The translations under genes were made by a program, and so were the position numbers. This document shows, in pieces, positions 45,398-54,769 of a stretch of DNA of 64,000 bases. Every line of letters begins with the position of its first letter. Position 1 is the stretch's first letter. The notes under the pieces are model-generated. The model worked only from the letters and a program-made list of their open reading frames with translations. It made no database searches and was not told the origin of the DNA. The DNA lies in contig NZ_CAJXST010000002.1 in the NCBI RefSeq assembly GCF_913061305.1, forward strand, positions 248,001-312,000, in the 5' to 3' direction. The stretch is from an uncultured Porticoccus sp. (GTDB taxonomy: Bacteria > Pseudomonadota > Gammaproteobacteria > Pseudomonadales > Porticoccaceae).

Positions 45398-46846
45398 TTA
45401 TTTTTTGACGCGATCCAGCAGTGACTGAACCTCTCTGCCCGCGATTTCCTTGCTGCCCAGGCCAATCGCAATGGCTGCGCCGACGGCTACCGCACCAAGC
45501 ATCAGGCCAAAAGCAATATTGATGATGTCCTGTGCGAGACCGACCTGACGAAGCGCCATGGCGATGGTCAGAAACATGATGGAAAGGCTGGCAAGGTTGC
45601 CTGCTGCAGCGGGCATTCCCGCTTCGATAATCAACAGCCGTACTTTTTTGGCAATGAAAATACCGATAGCCAGGATCAGGGCACCCAGCAACACCTGCAC
45701 CAGGAAACTGATCATGATGGTCACAATCTGGCTGAGGGGTTCAAAGTTGAGTAGCTCAGTGGCGCCGAGAATCGCGAACAGGATAATACCCAGCAATACC
45801 AGGCTGCCTGCATACTGACTCGGAGTGCGTTCCAGCCCCATCTTGAAGCCGAGCTTCTCGATTAATTGATCGAACCCGGCCGCTGTCAGTAAATCTGTCA
45901 CCAGACTGGCAATCAGCTTACCCACATAATAGGAGATGGCGAGTACCAGCACGGCCGCGAGGACGCCAGGCACGGCAGCAAAAATCATATCAATCATGTT
46001 TTGTGCCGGCGTGGAAATAGCTGCAATCTTCAGGGCCTCCAGCGATTGTACAATCACCAGCAGCAAAATGAAGGTGTAGATCAGGGTGCCAATCAGTGCC
46101 GAACATTTCTGATGAATACCGGACTTTTCACTCAGGCGATCAATACCAGAGGCGGCCAACAGGTTGGTGACAATCTGCCTTACCAGCTTGGCAACGAAAT
46201 AACCAATGGCGAAGATCAATAGTGCCGAGAGGATATTCGGCAGGTAGCTGAACAGCTTGTCGAACATGCTTTGCAGGGGTGCGACCAGGCTTTCCATCTG
46301 CAGGGCGCTCAGCACCATCGGCAGGAAGAGTAGAAATACCAGCCAGTAGCCAGCGGTAGCCAGAGATTGGCTCACGGTTACCCTGTCTTCCTCATCGTGC
46401 TCGAGTTTGTTGAGACGCTCGTCGAGTTTGCCCAGCGTGGCGCCCTTCTCAATGGCTTTTTTCACCAGCGCTGCCAGTACCCAGGCGAGCAGTAGCAGGC
46501 CGAGCGCTGCAGCAAATTTTGGTAGAAAGGTGAAAATTTCGGTCAGCAACACATTTAATGGCTGCGTCACCGACTGAAGGTCGAGCTTTTCAAAGAAGGA
46601 GATAAAGCCAAAGATCATGATGATCCAGAAGGCCGTGGTGGAGATGACCTTTTCCACGGGAAAGTCATCACGCAGCCCGACCGTGCGGGTGAACCGGTTG
46701 TCCAGATCGGTTTTCAGCAGCAACCGATGTGACAAACTTTTTACAATACGTGCTGCGATATAAAAGAGGAACAGGTATAAAACGGCCACCAGGAAGAGCA
46801 AAACAGGGCCCTCGTACTGGTTCCAGAAGCTGGTTATTTCATTCAT
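45398..46846 (-). CDS. TM-helix-repeat (mechanosensitive-channel-like) membrane protein
   Basis: 482 residues from the ATG at 46846, preceded by AGAGGGA. An upstream ATG at 46879 has no ribosome site. It contains four copies of the conserved TM-helix repeat, seen as FLPKFAAALGLLLLAWVLA, YLPNILSALLIFAIGYFVAK, AVPGVLAAVLVLAISYYVGK and VQVLLGALILAIGIFIAKK. Helix one stands apart. It ends GLGSKEIAGREV without the beta and carboxyl domains of MscS. Members are linked to envelope or turgor sensing. No acetate link is known. Confidence 0.85.
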   Translation of the reverse strand: MNEITSFWNQYEGPVLLFLVAVLYLFLFYIAARIVKSLSHRLLLKTDLDNRFTRTVGLRDDFPVEKVISTTAFWIIMIFGFISFFEKLDLQSVTQPLNVLLTEIFTFLPKFAAALGLLLLAWVLAALVKKAIEKGATLGKLDERLNKLEHDEEDRVTVSQSLATAGYWLVFLLFLPMVLSALQMESLVAPLQSMFDKLFSYLPNILSALLIFAIGYFVAKLVRQIVTNLLAASGIDRLSEKSGIHQKCSALIGTLIYTFILLLVIVQSLEALKIAAISTPAQNMIDMIFAAVPGVLAAVLVLAISYYVGKLIASLVTDLLTAAGFDQLIEKLGFKMGLERTPSQYAGSLVLLGIILFAILGATELLNFEPLSQIVTIMISFLVQVLLGALILAIGIFIAKKVRLLIIEAGMPAAAGNLASLSIMFLTIAMALRQVGLAQDIINIAFGLMLGAVAVGAAIAIGLGSKEIAGREVQSLLDRVKK

Positions 46847-47061
46847 AGCGGGATCCCTCTGTTTTCTATTGAAAAACAAGCATAGGAGTCTTGGCCATGA
46901 ATGTCCAAAAACGGGCCGTGCGAATTGGCAAGCTTTTTAATAGTCAGGTAACTGTATTTGAATGGAAAGTAGACTTGTTTGAATAGAAATTTGCTCGAAT
47001 AGAAAGAGGTCGGGAGAACTGTAAAAATTAAAAAAATCGGGATTAAATAATTCGATTATTT

Positions 47062-47475
47062 CTAGTCGATGACTTTGCCACGCAAGGCCTTCGTTTTGCC
47101 TCGCTGGGTTTTGTTATCCACTCGCCGGGTCCTGGAGGCTTTGGTCGCCCGGGTAGGTATGCGTGTTTTCTTCACCGCCGTGGCGGATAGAATAACGCCT
47201 TTTAGGCGTTCCAGGGCATCCAGCCGGTTTTTTTCCTGGGTACGAAATTGCTGTGCCTTGAGCACAATCACGCCCTCTTTGTTAATCCGGCGGTCGTTCG
47301 TGGCCAGCAGTTGTTGTTTGTAGGCATCGGGCAGGGATGATGCGTTGATGTCGAAGCGCAGGTGTATCGCCGACGAGACCTTGTTGACGTTCTGCCCGCC
47401 GGCTCCCTGGGAGCGAATGGCAGTCAGTTCAATGTCTTCATCGGGAATGACAATATTTTTAGTGATCTCCAACAA
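47062..47475 (-). CDS. arfB: Alternative ribosome-rescue peptidyl-tRNA hydrolase ArfB
   Basis: A 137-residue protein. The release-factor-like domain has the catalytic GGQ in RSQGAGGQNVNKVSSAIHLR. The C-terminal tail is strongly basic (KTRIPTRATKASRTRR and following), the part that enters the empty mRNA channel of stalled ribosomes. The length suits ArfB/YaeJ and not RF1/RF2. It rescues non-stop complexes. Flanked by a 200-bp gap on each side. Confidence 0.95.
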   Translation of the reverse strand: MLEITKNIVIPDEDIELTAIRSQGAGGQNVNKVSSAIHLRFDINASSLPDAYKQQLLATNDRRINKEGVIVLKAQQFRTQEKNRLDALERLKGVILSATAVKKTRIPTRATKASRTRRVDNKTQRGKTKALRGKVID

Positions 47476-47582
47476 CGTCCAATACTCCGATGTTTGCTTC
47501 AGACTGAATTATAGGGTGGCAAGAACTGTCAGCAAGTGTGCAGGCGCACGGCCTGCGGTCATTACAGCAACGGAGGATACCT

Positions 47583-47735
47583 GTCTGCCCGAACAGGAAA
47601 TTGTTCGCCCTATGTGGATCGCTATGACTGGAAATTCGGCGGCCCGTCGTCTATCGCCATCAACAACGATGAGCGTCGGGATCATTTTACCCTGTCATTG
47701 GGCGTGACCCTGATGTTCCAGCCTGTGGATATCAT
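47583..47735 (+). pseudogene. Possible remnant of an outer-membrane protein C-terminus
   Basis: In one plus-strand frame this segment reads DRYDWKFGGPSSIAINNDER followed by RDHFTLSLGVTLMF, alternating like the last strands of a beta-barrel with an aromatic end. No start codon or upstream barrel precedes it (arfB begins at 47475 on the other strand), and no stop follows the final Phe. I read it as a decayed gene end. It may be chance. The 47476-47741 gap holds nothing else I can name. Confidence 0.3.
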
Positions 47736-47741
47736 GCCCTG

Positions 47742-50003
47742 TCAGCTGAGCTTGACGGCTCTCAGGCGCAGGGCATTGCCAATTACGCTGACCGATGACA
47801 GGGACATCGCTGCCGCCGCAATGATCGGTGATAACAGTAACCCGGTGAACGGGTAGAGGATGCCTGCGGCAATCGGCACTCCGGCGGCGTTATAGGCAAA
47901 GGCAAAAAACAGGTTCTGGCGGATGTTGCGCATGGTGGCGCGGGACAGCCTGCAGGCATCGACAATACCCATCAGATCGCCTCTCAGCAGTGTTACCCCA
48001 GCGCTTTCGATGGCAACATCGGTACCGGTGCCCATGGCGATTCCCACATCCGCGCTGGCCAATGCGGGGGCGTCGTTCACGCCATCGCCGACCATGACCA
48101 CAATGCGCTTCTGGTCTTGCAGGCGGCGAACAGCGAGGCTTTTATCCTCGGGTAAAACCTCGGCCTCGACCTCATCAATGTTTAACTGGCGGGCAATGGC
48201 CTCCGCTGATGTGCGGTTGTCACCGGTCAGCATGACCACGCGAAGGCCATCATGCTGTAAGGCACGAATGGCGGCTGCAGTGGTTTCCTTGATCGGATCT
48301 GCTATCGCAAACAAGCCCGCGTATTGACCATTTATGGCGATGAAAATGACGGTGGCGCCATCATGACGAAGTGCCTCGGCGCTGTCGGCGCAGGCTGACA
48401 GATCGACGGCTTCGCCTTCCATCAACAGACGATTGCCCAGGGCAATCTGGGTGTCTTCAACCCTGCCGGTGACCCCCTTGCCATTGAGGGCCTGAAAATC
48501 CTCGGGTTCGGACAGGGTCAATTCCAGCTCACCGGCTTTTGCCAGCATGGCCTCCGCCAGGGGGTGTTCGCTCGATCGCTCCAGGCTCGCACCGAGTCGC
48601 AGCAAGGTATTTTCATCAAAGCCTGAAGCAGCGTGGATGCCGGTGACCTGGGGCCTGCCTTCCGTCAGTGTGCCGGTTTTATCGATCACCACGGTATCCA
48701 CTTTTTCCAGTCGTTCCAGTGCTTCGGCATTGCGAATCAGGACGCCCGCCTGTGCTCCGCGCCCGACGCCCACCATGATTGACATCGGCGTGGCCAGTCC
48801 CAATGCGCAGGGGCAGGCAATAATCAGTACGCTGACGGCTGCAATCAGGGCAAATGCCATCGGTGGGGTGGGGCCCCAGATCGACCAGACAATGAATGCG
48901 ATGATGGCAATGAGTATCACGACCGGCACAAAAATCCCGGCGACCTTGTCCGCCAGACCCTGAATGGGCGCGCGCGTTCGCTGGGCGCTGGCTACCATCT
49001 GGACGATCTGCGACAGCATGGTGTCCCGGCCAACTTTATCGGCACGCATGATGAACGAACCCTGGCCATTGATACTGCCGCCGATAACCGTGTCGCCCGA
49101 CTGTTTTTTGACGGCCAGTGGTTCGCCGGTCACCATCGATTCGTCGATATTGGAGCGGCCCTCAAGCACCTCACCATCCAGCGGTACTTTGTCGCCGGGG
49201 CGAACCCTGAGATGGTCGCCCACCTTGACCTGGTCGAGCGGGATAGTCGCCTCATCGCCCTGGCTATCCAGCCGCCGCGCCGTGGTCGGTGCCAGGTTCA
49301 ACAGCGCCCGAATGGCTCCGGAGGTTTTTTCCCGGGCGCGCAATTCGAGTACCTGGCCCAGCAACACCAGCACGATAATCACAGCGGCGGCTTCAAAATA
49401 GACGGCGACTGAACCGTCCTGTTGGCGGAATGCCGGAGGAAAAAGATCCGGTGCCAGTGTGGCAAACAGGCTGTATAGCCAGGCGGCCCCGGTGCCGATG
49501 GCAATCAGGGTAAACATGTTCAGGTTGCGACGTAAAATGGAATTCCAGCCACGCTGGAAGAATGGCCATCCCGCCCACAGCACCACGGGGGTGGCGAGTA
49601 GCAATTGCACCCAGTTAGACACTTGCGGTGATATCAGACCGTCGGTGTGAAGGAAGTGGCTGGTCATTTCGAGGATAAAGACCGGCAGCGCCAATATCAG
49701 CCCAAGCCAGAAGCGCCGGGTCATATCGAGTAATTCCGCCGAGGGTTCGCTGTCGGCGGTGATTTCTTCCGGCTCCAGCGCCATCCCGCAGATCGGGCAA
49801 TCGCCTGGCCCCTGCTGTTGAATCTCGGGGTGCATGGGACAGGTAAAGAGTGCCCCCGGCAGGGTCTTTTGTTCTGCGGGCCGGCCGTCCAGATAGTGTG
49901 CGGGGTCGTTCTCAAACTTTTCCCGGCAGCGTGCGCCACAGAAATACCAGGTTTTGCCCGCATGCTGGGAAAAATGCCTGGTTTCCTGTGGGTTGACGGT
50001 CAT
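47742..50003 (-). CDS. copA: Cu+-exporting P1B-type ATPase with N-terminal YHS and heavy-metal-binding domains
   Basis: A 753-residue protein from the first in-frame ATG. Order: YHS domain ([21 protein letters not shown]), heavy-metal-binding motif ([20 protein letters not shown]), then eight-helix P1B ATPase with CPC in [14 protein letters not shown], the [10 protein letters not shown] motif, GDGVNDAPA, and late-helix YN and MSxSS residues of Cu+ pumps. The codons before this ATG read DPVCG, the start of the YHS motif, so translation likely begins upstream. The frame has no ATG, GTG, TTG or CTG back to TGA 50055-50057. ATC at 50051, 8 nt after GGGAG, is a candidate. Confidence 0.93.
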   Translation of the reverse strand: MTVNPQETRHFSQHAGKTWYFCGARCREKFENDPAHYLDGRPAEQKTLPGALFTCPMHPEIQQQGPGDCPICGMALEPEEITADSEPSAELLDMTRRFWLGLILALPVFILEMTSHFLHTDGLISPQVSNWVQLLLATPVVLWAGWPFFQRGWNSILRRNLNMFTLIAIGTGAAWLYSLFATLAPDLFPPAFRQQDGSVAVYFEAAAVIIVLVLLGQVLELRAREKTSGAIRALLNLAPTTARRLDSQGDEATIPLDQVKVGDHLRVRPGDKVPLDGEVLEGRSNIDESMVTGEPLAVKKQSGDTVIGGSINGQGSFIMRADKVGRDTMLSQIVQMVASAQRTRAPIQGLADKVAGIFVPVVILIAIIAFIVWSIWGPTPPMAFALIAAVSVLIIACPCALGLATPMSIMVGVGRGAQAGVLIRNAEALERLEKVDTVVIDKTGTLTEGRPQVTGIHAASGFDENTLLRLGASLERSSEHPLAEAMLAKAGELELTLSEPEDFQALNGKGVTGRVEDTQIALGNRLLMEGEAVDLSACADSAEALRHDGATVIFIAINGQYAGLFAIADPIKETTAAAIRALQHDGLRVVMLTGDNRTSAEAIARQLNIDEVEAEVLPEDKSLAVRRLQDQKRIVVMVGDGVNDAPALASADVGIAMGTGTDVAIESAGVTLLRGDLMGIVDACRLSRATMRNIRQNLFFAFAYNAAGVPIAAGILYPFTGLLLSPIIAAAAMSLSSVSVIGNALRLRAVKLS

Positions 50004-50043
50004 GCCACAGACGGGATCCTTTGCTTCAGTGGTTTCGGTTATA

Positions 50044-50502
50044 TCAGAGATCGCTCATTCTCCCTGTCTGGGTAGCCAGTCGCATCACTTCGTGTTCCTC
50101 CATTTCGAGTAAGGACTCCAGCAGGCCTCTGGCTTCGGGAATTTCCGCTTTACTGGATAGCGTCCGGTAAAGCTCAATCATCTGCTCGTGCAGGCTGAAA
50201 ACCTCCTGACAGATGTCATCAAAACCCAGCTTGCCAAAAGGGATTTCGCAGGGCTGGGAGATCTTGATTGGCTGGTGTGACAGATAGTCGTAAACATAGG
50301 TCTGCATCGCTTTCTGGTCTGCCTGCAGTTCAAACTGGGCGACCATTCTTTCCATCTCTGCCTCGTGATTCGACAGATAGGCAAGCAATAATTTGGCACG
50401 TTCTTCCTGATTCTCGCCGATACTCTTATCGAGACAATGTGCCAGATGCGCATGCAGCTGGCGGGTCCAGTCGATCAGTTCGGCAAAGGTTTTGATGTCC
50501 AT
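50044..50502 (-). CDS. Ferritin-like/four-helix protein, unknown
   Basis: A 152-residue, all-helical cytoplasmic protein. Possible metal-ligand clusters occur in helices ([32 protein letters not shown]), suggesting a ferritin/rubrerythrin-like four-helix bundle. I cannot name a family. GGGAG before the ATG is strong. Its stop overlaps the region where copA translation probably starts, so the two are likely coupled. It is downstream of xfp. Confidence 0.75.
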   Translation of the reverse strand: MDIKTFAELIDWTRQLHAHLAHCLDKSIGENQEERAKLLLAYLSNHEAEMERMVAQFELQADQKAMQTYVYDYLSHQPIKISQPCEIPFGKLGFDDICQEVFSLHEQMIELYRTLSSKAEIPEARGLLESLLEMEEHEVMRLATQTGRMSDL

Positions 50503-50660
50503 CCTTACTCCCGTTATTTTATTGTTCAGTCTTGATGATTGATTTCAGTGTTCAATAAATACTTTTATACAGCGCTAAATGATTCACCGCCAACACAACT
50601 TTTACTCTACGCTGCCGGACCGGTATTTTGTGGTGATGTCTTGCCAAGTGAAACAGGTTG

Positions 50661-53066
50661 TCACGACGTTGTCTCTGCTCCTGTCCATCGCCAGTTGAGC
50701 ACCTCTGGCATATCCTGCCCGTATTCATTGATATAGGCCTTGTGCGAGATCAATTTCTCATGGAGCTGCCGCTTCAACTCGGCGCCCTGTTGACCAGTCT
50801 GGGGCAGGTAGTCGATGGCGGCCATGGCCAGATGAAAGCGATCCAACCTGTTTCGAACCGTCATATCAAAGGGTGTGGTGGTGGAACCCTCTTCCTGGAA
50901 CCCGTGTACATGCAGGTTCTGGTGATTATGGCGCCGATAGGTGAGCCGGTGAATCAGCAGCGGATAGCCGTGGTAGGCAAAAATAACCGGTTTGTCTGCC
51001 GTAAACAGGGCATCGAAGTTGGTATCGCACAAGCCGTGAGGATGTTTGCTGTCGGGCAGCAGGCGCATCAGATCCACCACATTGACGACCCGGATTTTCA
51101 CCGCCGGCAATGCTTCGCGCAGGATGGATACGGCTGCCATGGTCTCCAGGGTAGGCACATCACCGCAGCAGGCCATCACCACATCCGGTTCTTCTTCCCC
51201 CTCATTGCCGGCCCAGGACCAGATGCCGATACCGGCGGAGCAGTGTTTGACCGCCTGATCCATGGTCAGCCACTGGGGTGCAGACTGCTTGCCGGCTACG
51301 ATGACATTCACGTAGTTGCGGCTGCGCAGGCAGTGATCGGTAACCGACAGCAGGGTATTGGCATCCGGCGGCAGATAAACGCGGATGATTTTGGCCTGTT
51401 TGTTGGCAACCACGTCAATGAACCCCGGATCCTGATGGCTGAAGCCATTGTGGTCCTGACGCCAGACATGGGATGACAGCAGGTAATTCAGGGACGCTAT
51501 CGGTGGTCGCCAGGCAATATCGCCGGCCACATCCAGCCATTTGGCATGCTGGTTGAACATGGAATCGACAATGTGAATGAAGGCCTCATAGCAGGAAAAA
51601 AAGCCGTGGCGGCCCGTCAGCAGGTAGCCTTCCAGCCAACCTTCACACTGGTGCTCACTGAGCATTTCCATCACCCGGCCATCGGCTGCCACATGCTCGT
51701 CACCGGGCAGGATTTCGGCGGTGGAGCATCGGTTGGTCACCTCGAATACCGCATTCCAGCGGTTTGAATTGGTTTCATCCGGGCTGAATACCCGGAAGTT
51801 TTCCGGGTTGTGGGTGATGACATCGCGAATAAACTGTCCCTGCACCCGGGTGGATTCACAGTGCACTCCACCGGGTGTCTCCACAGCGACGGCATAGTCT
51901 CTGAAATCCGGCAGGCTCAGGTCCTTCAATAGCAGTCCGCCGTTGCTGTGTGGGTTGGCACCCATACGGCGTTCACCCTTGGGTGCCAGCGCTGCCAGTT
52001 CATCAATGAGCTTGCCCTGTTGGTCGAACAGTTCCTCGGGGCGGTAACTCCGCAACCAGGATTCCAGTATTTCCAGGTGCCCGGGGTGACGCATATCCCC
52101 CATCGGCACCTGGTGGGCGCGGAAGGTGCCCTCGGCAGGTTTGTCATCGACAGTTTTCGGACCCGTCCAGCCCTTTGGGGAACGGAGGATAATCATCGGC
52201 CAGCGGGGGCGCACTTTAAAGCCGTTGCTGCGGGCTTCAGCCTGAAGCTGGCTGATCTCGGCGATGGCACTGTCGAGTGTTGCCGCCATCTGTTGATGCA
52301 TCGTCTCTGGCGAGTCACCTTCCACAAAGTAGGGTTTGTAACCGTAGCCGGTAAACAATGCTTCCAGCTCATCGTGGGGAATTCTGGCCAGTACGGTGGG
52401 CCCGGCAATCTTATAACCGTTCAGGTGCAGGATGGGCAGAACCGCGCCGTCGTGCACGGGATTGAGAAATTTGTTGGAGTGCCAGCTGGTGGCCAGGGGG
52501 CCGGTTTCTGCTTCGCCATCGCCCACTACACAGGCCACGATCAGATCCGGGTTGTCGAACGCAGCGCCGAATGCGTGGGAGAGCGCATAACCCAGCTCGC
52601 CGCCCTCATGGATTGAGCCGGGGGTTTCCGGCGCCACATGACTGGGAATCCCGCCGGGGAATGAGAACTGCTTGAACAGCCGTTTCATCCCGATTTCATC
52701 CGGGGAAACCTCCGGGTAAGTCTCACTGTAAGTGCCCTCCAGCCAGGTATTGGCCACAATGCCCGGTCCGCCGTGACCGGGGCCTGTGATGTAGAGGATA
52801 TTGAGATCCAGCGCTTTGATAACCCGGTTGAGATGTACGTAAATAAAATTCAGTCCGGGTGTGGTGCCCCAGTGACCGAGTAGCCGGGGCTTGATATGTG
52901 CCTGTGCCAGCGGTTCTCTGAGTAGCGGATTATCCAGCAGGTAGATCTGTCCCACTGACAGATAATTGGCGGCACGCCAGTAGGCATCAATTTTTTGCAG
53001 CTGTTCCGCTGTCAGTGGCTGGTGATTCTGCACCATGCCACTGCCCGCTGAATGTCGGTGTTGCAT
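50661..53066 (-). CDS. xfp: Phosphoketolase (xylulose-5-P/fructose-6-P)
   Basis: An 801-residue thiamine-diphosphate enzyme. The N-terminus includes [13 protein letters not shown]. Cofactor and substrate motifs are GHGGPG, the [16 protein letters not shown] block, [20 protein letters not shown] and a later [12 protein letters not shown]. It splits xylulose-5-P (or fructose-6-P) with phosphate to acetyl-phosphate plus glyceraldehyde-3-P (or erythrose-4-P). The acetate kinase gene lies just upstream on the same strand, giving a direct acetyl-P to acetate plus ATP route. The ribosome site AAGGGA is good. Confidence 0.96.
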   Translation of the reverse strand: MQHRHSAGSGMVQNHQPLTAEQLQKIDAYWRAANYLSVGQIYLLDNPLLREPLAQAHIKPRLLGHWGTTPGLNFIYVHLNRVIKALDLNILYITGPGHGGPGIVANTWLEGTYSETYPEVSPDEIGMKRLFKQFSFPGGIPSHVAPETPGSIHEGGELGYALSHAFGAAFDNPDLIVACVVGDGEAETGPLATSWHSNKFLNPVHDGAVLPILHLNGYKIAGPTVLARIPHDELEALFTGYGYKPYFVEGDSPETMHQQMAATLDSAIAEISQLQAEARSNGFKVRPRWPMIILRSPKGWTGPKTVDDKPAEGTFRAHQVPMGDMRHPGHLEILESWLRSYRPEELFDQQGKLIDELAALAPKGERRMGANPHSNGGLLLKDLSLPDFRDYAVAVETPGGVHCESTRVQGQFIRDVITHNPENFRVFSPDETNSNRWNAVFEVTNRCSTAEILPGDEHVAADGRVMEMLSEHQCEGWLEGYLLTGRHGFFSCYEAFIHIVDSMFNQHAKWLDVAGDIAWRPPIASLNYLLSSHVWRQDHNGFSHQDPGFIDVVANKQAKIIRVYLPPDANTLLSVTDHCLRSRNYVNVIVAGKQSAPQWLTMDQAVKHCSAGIGIWSWAGNEGEEEPDVVMACCGDVPTLETMAAVSILREALPAVKIRVVNVVDLMRLLPDSKHPHGLCDTNFDALFTADKPVIFAYHGYPLLIHRLTYRRHNHQNLHVHGFQEEGSTTTPFDMTVRNRLDRFHLAMAAIDYLPQTGQQGAELKRQLHEKLISHKAYINEYGQDMPEVLNWRWTGAETTS

Positions 53067-53155
53067 AGAATGTTCCCTTGCCCGGTAACAGAATGTTCAT
53101 CATAGTCAAAAAAGCCGGTCGTCAGCTACTGTTGACTGTGGGGTATGAGCAGTCC

Positions 53156-53205
53156 GGACAAGTGTCCAGCCTGACCGGTTGCAATGATGGATAGCCCGGT
53201 TGCAA
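53156..53205. promoter_or_regulatory. Palindrome and 10-bp direct repeats between ackA and xfp
   Basis: GGACA-AG-TGTCC (53156-53167) is an inverted repeat. CCGGTTGCAA occurs at 53175-53184 and again at 53196-53205, exactly 21 bp apart, two helical turns. This gap of 158 bp may hold a separate xfp promoter with operator sites. Function is inferred. Confidence 0.4.
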
Positions 53206-53224
53206 ATAACATCGTTGTGGATCG

Positions 53225-54427
53225 TCAGGGGATGAGTTGCAGGAGGCGGTGGACAGATCTGGCGATAATCAGTGCTTCATCGGTGGCAATCACGCGCACC
53301 GTGACCGCGCTGGTTCCGGTTGAGATCACCGCAGCATTGTCGGTATTGGCCTGGGGGTCCAGAGTAATGCCGAGATAGCCGAGCCCCTCGCAGATGCGCG
53401 CGCGGATAGCCGGAGCGTTCTCGCCAATACCACCGCTGAAGACCAGTGTGTCGAGCCCCTCCAGGGCAGCGGTATAGCCGCCGAGCCACTTTTTGGTCTG
53501 GTAACAGAACAGGGCCAACGCCTCCCGGGCCCGTTTGTCGGTGTCTTCCATGGCCAGCAGTTCCCGCACATCAGCGCTGGTTTCGGAAATTCCCAGCAGG
53601 CCGGATTCACGACTGGCCAGCTGTTGAAATTCTGTCGCAGTGATATTCTCCCGTTGCTCAAGATAGCTGGCCACCCCGGGTTCCAGATCCCCCGAACGGC
53701 TGCTCATGGGCAATCCTGAGGTCGGTGTGAACCCCATGCTGGTATCAATGCTTTTGCCATTGCGGACAGCGGCGAGACTGGCACCATTGCCGAGGTGGGC
53801 AAGAATTACCCGGCCTGCTGTGGCCGCTTTGTCGCCGAGGCTGACCAGTTCTTCCATCAGGTACGTATAGGAAAGGCCGTGAAAGCCATAGCGCCGCACG
53901 CCCAACGCCTCGAAGCGGCGGGGAATGGGCAGCAGTTGTGCCACCCGTGGCATGCCGGTGTGGAACGCTGTATCGAAGCAGGCTACCTGTGGCAGGGAGG
54001 GAAAACGTTCCTGCAAAGCGTCGATCAACGCCAGCTCGCGGGGCAGATGCTCCGGCGCGAAGGGACTGATGCCTGCCAGTTCGGCCAGCAGTGCCGGGGT
54101 AATTCGCTCCGGCTCGGTATGAGACAGGCCGTGGACCAGTCGATGGCCGATCGCCTGAACCGATGAAATGACCCCCGAGGCCTCCAGCCAGTCCACAAAA
54201 GACGCGGCCATCGCCGTGGGGTCGGCAGGTATGTCGATGGTCCTGTCGATGGTTTCGCCGGAAATATCCACCATGATCAATCGGGTTCCGGGGATACCGA
54301 TTCGCTCAATCCGGCCATGCAGTACCTGTTGCAATGGCTCTTCAACCCGGTAATGGGCAAAGCGGATACTGGACGAGCCCGCATTAATAATCAGCATGGT
54401 CGGTTTGATTGCGTCCACAAAAGCCAT
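53225..54427 (-). CDS. ackA: Acetate kinase
   Basis: A 400-residue protein of the ASKHA fold. MLIINAGSSSIRF is the phosphate-binding start, the central motif includes ACFDTAFHTGMP, and FHGLSYTYL and GNGASLAAVRNGKSIDTSMG are family blocks. It interconverts acetyl-phosphate and acetate with ATP. The start is uncertain: the ATG at 54427 sits directly against GGGAG, while a GTG three codons later or the ATG at 54397 are alternatives. It pairs with xfp downstream. No pta gene is present in the window. Confidence 0.95.
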   Translation of the reverse strand: MAFVDAIKPTMLIINAGSSSIRFAHYRVEEPLQQVLHGRIERIGIPGTRLIMVDISGETIDRTIDIPADPTAMAASFVDWLEASGVISSVQAIGHRLVHGLSHTEPERITPALLAELAGISPFAPEHLPRELALIDALQERFPSLPQVACFDTAFHTGMPRVAQLLPIPRRFEALGVRRYGFHGLSYTYLMEELVSLGDKAATAGRVILAHLGNGASLAAVRNGKSIDTSMGFTPTSGLPMSSRSGDLEPGVASYLEQRENITATEFQQLASRESGLLGISETSADVRELLAMEDTDKRAREALALFCYQTKKWLGGYTAALEGLDTLVFSGGIGENAPAIRARICEGLGYLGITLDPQANTDNAAVISTGTSAVTVRVIATDEALIIARSVHRLLQLIP

Positions 54428-54769
54428 CTCCCGGTGTTGATTCTGAGGGTTGTGTCGTCGACCCGATTAACCGGCCTGGCAAAGGATGTGTCAAGCCGTG
54501 CCAGTCGGGTTAATTACGCCACCCAACAACAAAAACATATCTCTGCTGTTTCAGGAAGTCGCGAATTTTCCGTAACAAGACTTTTTGGGTTGATGGTGGT
54601 GCGGGTACTGCGAGCGCCGCTGCCCCTTTCTCATTCTGCTTTCTCCTTCCACTTTCGCCTAATTGTTGCAGATACCCACTGGGGGCTATCTTTCAAATAG
54701 AATAGGGGCTTTCAGCTAGCGTAACGGCTTTCGGCTAGAGTAACGGGTAATTGTGTTGAGACAGGTTTT
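54428..54769. other. 342-bp divergent intergenic region (ackA / CBS-nucleotidyltransferase)
   Basis: I find no gene I can support here. It must contain the ackA promoter on the minus strand and the promoter of the gene at 54770 on the plus strand. The only clear structure is a tandem 19-bp repeat at 54707-54744. Confidence 0.6.
54707..54744 (+). repeat. Tandem 19-bp repeat before the CBS/nucleotidyltransferase gene
   Basis: GGCTTTCAGCTAGCGTAAC is followed directly by GGCTTTCGGCTAGAGTAAC, with two mismatches in 19. It ends 25 bp before the start codon at 54770, so it would sit at or just after the promoter. It may be a protein-binding site or a chance duplication. Confidence 0.5.

Noticed and set aside
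54317-54700. A 127-codon plus frame between ackA and the CBS gene
   Set aside because: Half of it overlaps the ackA 5' end antisense, and there is no ribosome site or recognisable domain.
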